A stretch of 6,961 bases of DNA from Sulfurimonas sp. (lineage in GTDB: Bacteria > Campylobacterota > Campylobacteria > Campylobacterales > Sulfurimonadaceae): positions 1 to 6,961 of the forward strand of contig QNZR01000003.1 of the NCBI GenBank assembly GCA_003978475.1, read 5' to 3'. A model generated the notes under the pieces. The model saw only the letters and a program-made list of their open reading frames with translations. It was not told the origin of the DNA and did not search any database. Each line of letters begins with the position of its first letter. Within the stretch, counting starts at the first letter, position 1. Of the stretch, positions 1 through 4,106 are shown piece by piece. Made by a program: the position numbers and the translations under genes.

Positions 1-83
1 TAACTTAAATAGAGAACTTTTTCTGAAGCGGCGGCATGCGTGAAAGCCAGAAACAGTACCAATAGTAATTGCATCGGTTTCAT
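1..83 (-). CDS. Exported protein, N-terminal fragment (gene continues beyond window start)
   Basis: Twenty-seven codons are visible before the window edge. The ATG at 83-81 shares one base with the TAA of purQ (TAATG), a typical coupled stop/start. The peptide starts MKPMQLLLVLFLAF and continues THAAASEK: one basic residue, a hydrophobic core at residues 5-14 and an Ala-Ala-Ala run at 17-19. This is a Sec signal peptide with probable signal peptidase I cleavage near residue 19, so the product is periplasmic or outer-membrane associated. A GAGGGA ribosome-binding-like stretch lies at 103-98, about 14 nt upstream inside purQ. In C. jejuni the gene after purQ (Cj0515) is annotated, as I recall, as a putative periplasmic protein, which fits. 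The visible mature part is too short to name a family. Confidence 0.72.
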   Translation of the reverse strand, partial: MKPMQLLLVLFLAFTHAAASEKVLYLS

Positions 84-757
84 TAGGTGCTTAATAGTCC
101 CTCAAGCATCAATCGACCGTCACTCGATCCTAAAAGGTGCTCCATGGCACGTTCGGGGTGCGGCATGAGACCAAAAACGTTTTTCTCTTTATTGCAGATT
201 CCTGCAATGCTATCCACGGAGCCGTTGGGGTTTTGCGGTTTGCCGTGCTGATCACAATAGTGCAGCAACACCTGATCGTTCCGGTAGAGCGTTTCAAGAG
301 ACTCGGGGTCAATATAGTAGTTACCGTCATGATGTGCAATGGGAATATTGACAATGGCATCCTGAGACATTTTATGTAAAAAACTATTGTTGGTAGCGGC
401 AACCTTAAGATGATGATGTTTCGAAATGAAATGCAGGGATTCATTACGTTTTAAAGCACCCGGAAGCAAATGTGACTCTGTGAGTACTTGAAAACCGTTA
501 CAAATTCCCAATATTTTTTTTCCGGAAGCAGCGTGTTTTTGAACGGCACTCATAATGGGACTAAAGCGGGCAATGGCACCACTGCGCAAGTAATCACCGT
601 AGCTAAAGCCGCCGGCAATGACGAGAAGATCAATAGTATCGGCAATGGTAGTTTCCTGATGCCAGATAATGTTAGTACGGCACCCCAGCATCTCAAATGC
701 ATATTGCGTATCGTATTCGCAGTTGGTTCCCGGAAATTGGAGGATGCCTACGTTCAT
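83..757 (-). CDS. purQ: Phosphoribosylformylglycinamidine synthase subunit PurQ (glutaminase)
   Basis: PurQ is the class I glutamine amidotransferase subunit of FGAM synthase. It hydrolyses glutamine and passes ammonia to the PurL synthase subunit, with PurS as the third partner, in the fourth step of cytosolic purine synthesis. The 224-residue length suits the small PurQ of PurSQL systems. It opens with MNVGILQFPGTNCE, has GGFSYGDYLR at about 49-58 and carries the nucleophile Cys86 in GICNGFQ. The rest of the triad is His200 and Glu202 in MPHPERA. The family motif AHGEGNY appears here as AHHDGNY (141-147), an unusual double change. The ATG start overlaps the purS stop as ATGA (757-754), so translation is probably coupled; no strong Shine-Dalgarno is seen. 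The stop overlaps the next gene by one base. Confidence 0.97.
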   Translation of the reverse strand: MNVGILQFPGTNCEYDTQYAFEMLGCRTNIIWHQETTIADTIDLLVIAGGFSYGDYLRSGAIARFSPIMSAVQKHAASGKKILGICNGFQVLTESHLLPGALKRNESLHFISKHHHLKVAATNNSFLHKMSQDAIVNIPIAHHDGNYYIDPESLETLYRNDQVLLHYCDQHGKPQNPNGSVDSIAGICNKEKNVFGLMPHPERAMEHLLGSSDGRLMLEGLLST

Positions 758-996
758 GCCATAATCTCAATCTCGTAATCTTCAATGACGGTATTGGCCA
801 AGAGGGATTCACACATTTGTGTGACCTGCTCTTTAGCGTGCTTTGCATCGGTGTCATGCAGTTCTAAAACAATTTGCTTACCGACGCGAACATCATTGAC
901 CCCTGAAAAATTTAGTGCATCAAGGGCATGATGGACGGCTTTACCCTGAGAATCAAGAACTCCGGCTTTGAGTGATATGTTGACAATGGCTTTCAT
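754..996 (-). CDS. purS: Phosphoribosylformylglycinamidine synthase subunit PurS
   Basis: PurS is the small structural subunit that bridges PurQ and PurL in the three-part FGAM synthase of Campylobacterota, Bacillota and archaea. It is thought to help ammonia pass from glutaminase to synthase. At 80 residues it has the normal family length. The diagnostic parts are KAVHHALDAL (about 19-28), VNDVRVGKQI (33-42) and the C-terminal LLANTVIEDYEIE. The ATG directly abuts the purC stop (TAA then ATG, no spacer). A GGGGGT stretch inside the end of purC, around 1012-1007, can serve as ribosome binding site. The TGA overlaps the purQ start by four bases. PurL, which must complete the enzyme, is not in the window. 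Confidence 0.97.
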   Translation of the reverse strand: MKAIVNISLKAGVLDSQGKAVHHALDALNFSGVNDVRVGKQIVLELHDTDAKHAKEQVTQMCESLLANTVIEDYEIEIMA

Positions 997-1716
997 TTAC
1001 TTGTTAACCCCCAAAATACGGTGTAATACTTCTTCATAGGCGACTTTCAGACCGCCCATACCTTCTCGAAAACGGTCTTTGTCCATTTTCTCACCGGTTT
1101 GAATATCCCAAAAGCGGCAGTTGTCGGGACTGATCTCATCTGCTAAAATAATATTGCCCTCGGCATCTTTGCCGAACTCCAGTTTAAAATCGACAAGATT
1201 CAGACCTTTGTCCTGAAAAAAGGGACGTAAAATATCGTTAATCTGTCGTGCCATGGCGCGAAGCTGATCCAGCTCCTCAGTGCTTTCAACCAACTCCAGA
1301 ATAAGGCAGTGCTGGTCATTGAGCTTGGGGTCTCCCAGTGCATCATTTTTGTAATCAAACTCGACTAGGGTAAAGGGAAGTACGGTACCGTCGGCAATAC
1401 CAAGGTTCCTGGTTAAGCTTCCTGTGGCGATATTGCGCACAATGACTTCAATAAGAATGACATCAACACGTTTGTGCAGCATGTGGTTGTCATCAAGCAT
1501 CTTGACAAAGTGTGTCGGTACGCCTTTGGATTCCAGAAGTTTAAAGAGCTCAGTCGAGATTTTATTGTTGAGGGCTCCTTTACCGCTTTCACTGGATTTT
1601 TTGGCACCGTTAAATGCCGTCAGGTCATCTTTAAATTCCGAAATGAGAAGATGTCTGTCGTCCGTGGTAAACAACTTTTTGGCCTTTCCCTCATATAGCA
1701 ATTCACGTTTTTCCAT
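997..1716 (-). CDS. purC: SAICAR synthase PurC
   Basis: PurC is phosphoribosylaminoimidazole-succinocarboxamide synthase, which joins CAIR and aspartate using ATP in cytosolic purine synthesis. The 239-residue length is typical of the bacterial monofunctional enzyme. It starts MEKRELLYEGKAKKLF (nucleotide-binding loop), followed by SGKGALNNKIS (44-54), signature 1 IEVIVRNIATGSL (89-101) and signature 2 LVDFKLEFG. ADEISPDNCRFWD and KDRFREG follow towards the C-terminus. One oddity is Leu88 just before IEVIVRN, where the family nearly always has proline (usually VPIEVIVRN); the codon is CTT at 1455-1453, one base from CCT. The start is supported by AAAGGA at 1732-1727, which overlaps the end of the protease gene 4 nt upstream. 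It is followed without spacer by purS. Confidence 0.97.
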   Translation of the reverse strand: MEKRELLYEGKAKKLFTTDDRHLLISEFKDDLTAFNGAKKSSESGKGALNNKISTELFKLLESKGVPTHFVKMLDDNHMLHKRVDVILIEVIVRNIATGSLTRNLGIADGTVLPFTLVEFDYKNDALGDPKLNDQHCLILELVESTEELDQLRAMARQINDILRPFFQDKGLNLVDFKLEFGKDAEGNIILADEISPDNCRFWDIQTGEKMDKDRFREGMGGLKVAYEEVLHRILGVNK

Positions 1717-1720
1717 CGTT

Positions 1721-3055
1721 TTATTGTCCTTTCATGATGATGAGGGCTTTAATAATATCTACCGCCTCTTTAAGCTGAATATCCTTTTTCAGCATCTCAG
1801 GAGAAATCACCTTTTTCTTGCTCTGTTCAAAAGCATCTTCAAGTGAAGTATCGGTGGTATTGGTATCGCTGTTGCTCTTTTTAAGTTCGCTTTCAAGATG
1901 TTTTTTCAGATCCGCCTCTTTAAGGGCGTACTTGTTCTGCCGTGTGGTAACTTCTCCGGGAAGGACTTCAATATCGGGAGTAATTCCCACTGCCTGAATG
2001 GTGCGTCCGCTCGGAAGATAGTAGCGGGCTACCGTGAGTTTGACAGCTTCATCTTCGGTAATCGGCAAAATGACCTGTACGCTGCCTTTTCCAAAGGTTT
2101 TCTCCCCTACAATCACGGCACGCCTGAGATCCTGGAGGGCACCGCTGACGATTTCAGAGGCACTGGCACTCCCGCCGTTGACGAGTACAACCAGCGGAGC
2201 ATGGGTGAGGGTTGCGGAGGCCTTGGCCTTATAGCTGCGCTCTTCTGTAGCATCACGTCCTTTTTGAGAAACAATCTCTCCTTCATCAACAAAAAGATCG
2301 ACCAGACCGACTGCCTGATCGAGGAGACCGCCGGGGTTGTTGCGCAGATCCAAGACAATACCCTGATCGTGATTCATATGTTTTTTAATCTCTTTGGTGA
2401 CATCATTGACCACTTTTTTGTCAAAGCTGGTTACGCGCAAGTAGAGTATATTATCAAAAATCTGTTTGGAATAGACGGATTGAATTTTAATGATATCGCG
2501 AATAATGTGGATGTCAAGAGGTTTGGGTTCATCTTTTCTGACAATGGTAATATCAATGGGGTCACCGACATTACCGCGCATAATGCTTACCGCTTCATCA
2601 ATGGTCATATTGAGGGTGGAGTTATTATCGATTTTTAAGATAATATCTCCCGCTTTGAGACCGGCACGATCCGCGGGTGTATCTTCCAGTGGTGCAATGA
2701 CCGTCAATGCCCCGTCTTTCATGCCAACGGTAATACCTAAACCGCCAAACTCACCGTTAGTCTGAACTTTCAAGTTTTCATAATGCTTTTTGTTGAGGTA
2801 AGTTGAGTGGGCGTCTATATTGCTCATGAGTCCCTGAAGCGATTTTTCCATCAGCTCTTCAATGGTTAAATTGTCGACGTTATAGCGTTCAACAATACCG
2901 AGTACTTTGGTAAATTTTGCCAGAGATTCGAGCCGTGAGGTCTGTTTCTCTTTTTCAGTCGGTTCACTTTTGGCTAACAGTGTCGTCGAAAATGCCAGAG
3001 CCATGACGGCGGCAACACTGACAAACCCCATCACCATAAATTTTTTATTTTTCAT
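1721..3055 (-). CDS. S41 family carboxy-terminal processing protease with PDZ domain
   Basis: This is a periplasmic serine protease of the CtpA/CtpB/Prc type, which cleaves exported proteins near their C-terminus using a Ser-Lys dyad. Its 444 residues begin with a hydrophobic signal or anchor at about 7-28 (FMVMGFVSVAAVMALAFSTT). A helical N-terminal region has IDAHSTYL at 80-87, a PDZ domain covers about 97-185 (FGGLGITV, ADRAGLKAGD), and the S41 core covers about 190-365. By spacing against known CtpB/D1P enzymes, the nucleophile is Ser298 in GGSASASEI, the general base Lys323 in GEKTFGKGSVQ, and Gln327 the third residue. LDLRNNPGG (235-243) is the usual core strand. A charged Lys/Glu-rich tail covers 370-444. 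It heads the purine operon, as Cj0511 does in C. jejuni; the substrate is unknown. AAGGA at 3072-3068 lies 12 nt from the ATG, and an in-frame TAA just upstream excludes an earlier ATG. Confidence 0.95.
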   Translation of the reverse strand: MKNKKFMVMGFVSVAAVMALAFSTTLLAKSEPTEKEKQTSRLESLAKFTKVLGIVERYNVDNLTIEELMEKSLQGLMSNIDAHSTYLNKKHYENLKVQTNGEFGGLGITVGMKDGALTVIAPLEDTPADRAGLKAGDIILKIDNNSTLNMTIDEAVSIMRGNVGDPIDITIVRKDEPKPLDIHIIRDIIKIQSVYSKQIFDNILYLRVTSFDKKVVNDVTKEIKKHMNHDQGIVLDLRNNPGGLLDQAVGLVDLFVDEGEIVSQKGRDATEERSYKAKASATLTHAPLVVLVNGGSASASEIVSGALQDLRRAVIVGEKTFGKGSVQVILPITEDEAVKLTVARYYLPSGRTIQAVGITPDIEVLPGEVTTRQNKYALKEADLKKHLESELKKSNSDTNTTDTSLEDAFEQSKKKVISPEMLKKDIQLKEAVDIIKALIIMKGQ

Positions 3056-3076
3056 TACGATGTCAATTCCTTAATT

Positions 3077-3118
3077 TAAAAGATACATTATATACAAAAG
3101 CGCATTAAAAATTGATTA
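3077..3118 (-). promoter_or_regulatory. Likely housekeeping promoter of the protease-pur operon
   Basis: Reading the minus strand, a perfect -10 hexamer TATAAT lies at 3092-3087, preceded by a T-rich stretch with a G (GCTTTTGTA). This matches the style of Campylobacterota sigma-70 promoters, which rely on an extended -10 and lack a strong -35. The best -35 position (about 3115-3109, TCAATT) is poor. Transcription would begin near 3080, giving a leader of about 25 nt before the protease ATG at 3055. It is the only good promoter seen ahead of the five-gene run, so it probably drives purC, purS and purQ as well. Confidence 0.55.
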
Positions 3119-3147
3119 TGAATGACCAGGAAGTCAGCGGTAGAATC

Positions 3148-3182
3148 AATTTACATGTAAATATAAGGTTTACATGTAAATT
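3148..3182. promoter_or_regulatory. Tandem perfect palindromes TTTACATGTAAA, candidate operator
   Basis: Two identical 12-bp palindromes TTTACATGTAAA lie at 3150-3161 and 3169-3180; the first extends to 14 bp (ATTTACATGTAAAT, 3149-3162). Their centres are 19 bp apart, about two helical turns, so two protein dimers could bind the same DNA face. Because each copy is self-complementary, the pair can also fold as one 14-bp stem (3148-3161 with 3169-3182) around a 7-base loop TATAAGG. The stem has no GC core and no adjacent U run on the minus strand, so it is a poor terminator. It lies about 70-100 bp upstream of the predicted transcription start of the protease-pur operon and just after the DUF2780 stop. 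I do not recognise the cognate regulator. Confidence 0.55.
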
Positions 3183-3202
3183 TTGAAGAGTGGAAGCACG
3201 TA

Positions 3203-3715
3203 TTAAAAAATACCCGAAAGAAGCTTCATGACGCCACTGCCGCCGGTACCTTTAACATAGTCCAGAATGATGGGTGTAAACTGTTGAATCATATCTGCTT
3301 TGAGTCCCAGTGAAGAAAATTGAGAAGCTACTGCCGCCATACCGCCTAACGAGCCACCGCCCAAGGCACCGGCAACGCCACCCAGACCACCGCCGGCACT
3401 GGGAACGGCACTTAGAAGTGTGTCAATGCCCGGTACGGATGAGGCCACTTTGGAGAAGTCGTCGGGGGAGAGTGACTCTTTGGCATAGTTTAAGATGCTC
3501 CCGGCACCGCCGGATGCCTGCTTTGGCGTAATACCCAGTTGATTGACCAGCATGCCGGTAAGATCATTGCCGCCTACGGCCTTAGCAGCATTTTGAGCGG
3601 TTGAGGACTCCTTCCCCGGTAGCATGGAGGTGACTTTTCCAAGATCCATGGCAAGAAGAGATGTCGCCGAAAGTCCTATAAATAATAGTGTGCTTAAGAG
3701 TGTTTTGTGTAACAT
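3203..3715 (-). CDS. DUF2780 family exported protein
   Basis: The 170-residue product matches my memory of the DUF2780 family (annotated in Pfam as VcgC/VcgE), whose function is not known. A clear signal peptide covers residues 1-22 (LLSTLLFIGLSATSLLA, then MD), so the protein is periplasmic or secreted. The family core is visible as LVNQLGITPKQASGGAGSIL (56-75), LSPDDFSKVASSVPGIDTLL (82-101) and FSSLGLKADMIQQFTPIILD (133-152), ending in VKGTGGSGVMKLL. A glycine-rich linker (about 108-125, GGGLGG and GGGSLGG) joins two helical parts. AGGAG at 3725-3721 lies 5 nt before the ATG, the best-placed ribosome binding site among the long genes here. It has its own likely promoter and is separated by 147 bp from the protease gene, so it is probably a single-gene unit or the tail of the upstream one. 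Confidence 0.85.
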   Translation of the reverse strand: MLHKTLLSTLLFIGLSATSLLAMDLGKVTSMLPGKESSTAQNAAKAVGGNDLTGMLVNQLGITPKQASGGAGSILNYAKESLSPDDFSKVASSVPGIDTLLSAVPSAGGGLGGVAGALGGGSLGGMAAVASQFSSLGLKADMIQQFTPIILDYVKGTGGSGVMKLLSGIF

Positions 3716-3740
3716 TGTTACTCCTGTATCAAGATATAAA

Positions 3741-3749
3741 ACTATACCA
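3741..3749 (-). promoter_or_regulatory. Extended -10 promoter of the DUF2780 gene
   Basis: The minus strand reads TGG followed by TATAGT (TATAGT at 3746-3741, TG at 3749-3748). This is an extended -10 element (TGnTATAnT) placed about 26 bases before the ATG at 3715. No recognisable -35 is present at 16-18 bp upstream, where the end of the S4 gene lies. Transcription would start near 3734, giving a leader of about 20 nt that contains the AGGAG ribosome binding site. Confidence 0.5.
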
Positions 3750-3758
3750 TTTCAAAGG

Positions 3759-3974
3759 TTAACTGGAAGTAACAACTTTAATAATAATATCAGCAATGTC
3801 AATGCGTTCACCGGCACGAATTTTAGCGCGTTTTCTCAGCTCGATGTCTCCGTTTCTGAGGACATGTCCTGCTGCAATAATACGTTTGGCTTCCGCGCCG
3901 CTGTCGACAAGATCCAATACTTTAATGAGCTTGTAAAGCTCAATGTATTCCTCGCGTAAAGGGTACTGCATCAT
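3759..3974 (-). CDS. S4-domain RNA-binding protein, YbcJ type
   Basis: This 71-residue protein consists almost wholly of an S4 RNA-binding domain, most like E. coli YbcJ (S4_2 type). The pattern is EEYIELYKLIKVLDLVDSG (8-26), then AEAKRIIAAGHVLRNGD (27-43), LRKRAKIRAGERI (46-58) and a final strand IIIKV. Such small S4 proteins bind structured RNA, and some relatives act on ribosomes; the exact target here is unknown. The ATG at 3974 is followed by a second ATG at 3971. Upstream in frame a TAG stops at 3983-3981, so no longer start exists. There is no Shine-Dalgarno before either ATG (GCGCCCT). The start overlaps the stop of a 23-codon ORF as ATGA, which suggests translational coupling. The TAA is 43 bases before the DUF2780 start. 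Confidence 0.9.
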   Translation of the reverse strand: MMQYPLREEYIELYKLIKVLDLVDSGAEAKRIIAAGHVLRNGDIELRKRAKIRAGERIDIADIIIKVVTSS

Positions 3975-4042
3975 AGGGCGCTATTTTGACACCGCGTTGT
4001 GCGGCAGAGATGGGTTGTGCTTATGCTGAAAGAGATATTCAT
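3971..4042 (-). CDS. Possible 23-residue leader ORF coupled to the S4-domain gene
   Basis: A strong AAGGAG (4054-4049) sits 6 nt before an ATG at 4042-4040. The ORF runs 23 codons (it begins MNISFSISTTHLC and ends CQNSAL) to a TGA at 3973-3971 that overlaps the S4-gene ATG by four bases. The peptide is not recognisable, has two cysteines and no run of one amino acid, so it is not a classical attenuation leader. The S4 gene has no ribosome binding site of its own, and ribosomes ending here could restart on it. The alternatives are a decayed N-terminal extension of the S4 gene, separated by a frameshift, or chance. A short CCGC/GCGG hairpin (3992-4004) lies within it. No promoter is obvious, so transcription may come from the upstream peptidase gene. 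Confidence 0.45.
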   Translation of the reverse strand: MNISFSISTTHLCRTTRCQNSAL

Positions 4043-4106
4043 GATGGACTCCTTGGTGTATGTACGACATGATCTGCCTATCGTCACGGGACACTTTTTT
4101 TGTAGC

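Noticed and set aside
1898..2638. Plus-strand ORF of 246 codons opposite the S41 protease
   Set aside because: The minus-strand frame encodes the complete protease core with catalytic residues, so the opposite frame is open by codon bias.
3124..3137. TGAC/GTCA inverted repeat as a terminator after DUF2780
   Set aside because: The stem is only 4 bp and the nearest U run is about 15-20 bases away.
3148..3182. The 14-bp hairpin as an intrinsic terminator of the DUF2780 gene
   Set aside because: The stem is AT-rich without a GC core and no U run follows on the minus strand. The arms are themselves palindromes, which fits protein binding better.
3992..4004. CCGC/GCGG mini-hairpin upstream of the S4 gene as an attenuator or riboswitch
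   Set aside because: A 4-bp stem with no alternative pairing partner or U run is too weak to support a regulatory RNA call.
3975..4106. tRNA or other RNA gene between the fusion gene and the S4 gene
   Set aside because: Neither strand shows tRNA arms, a T-loop motif or a known RNA consensus.
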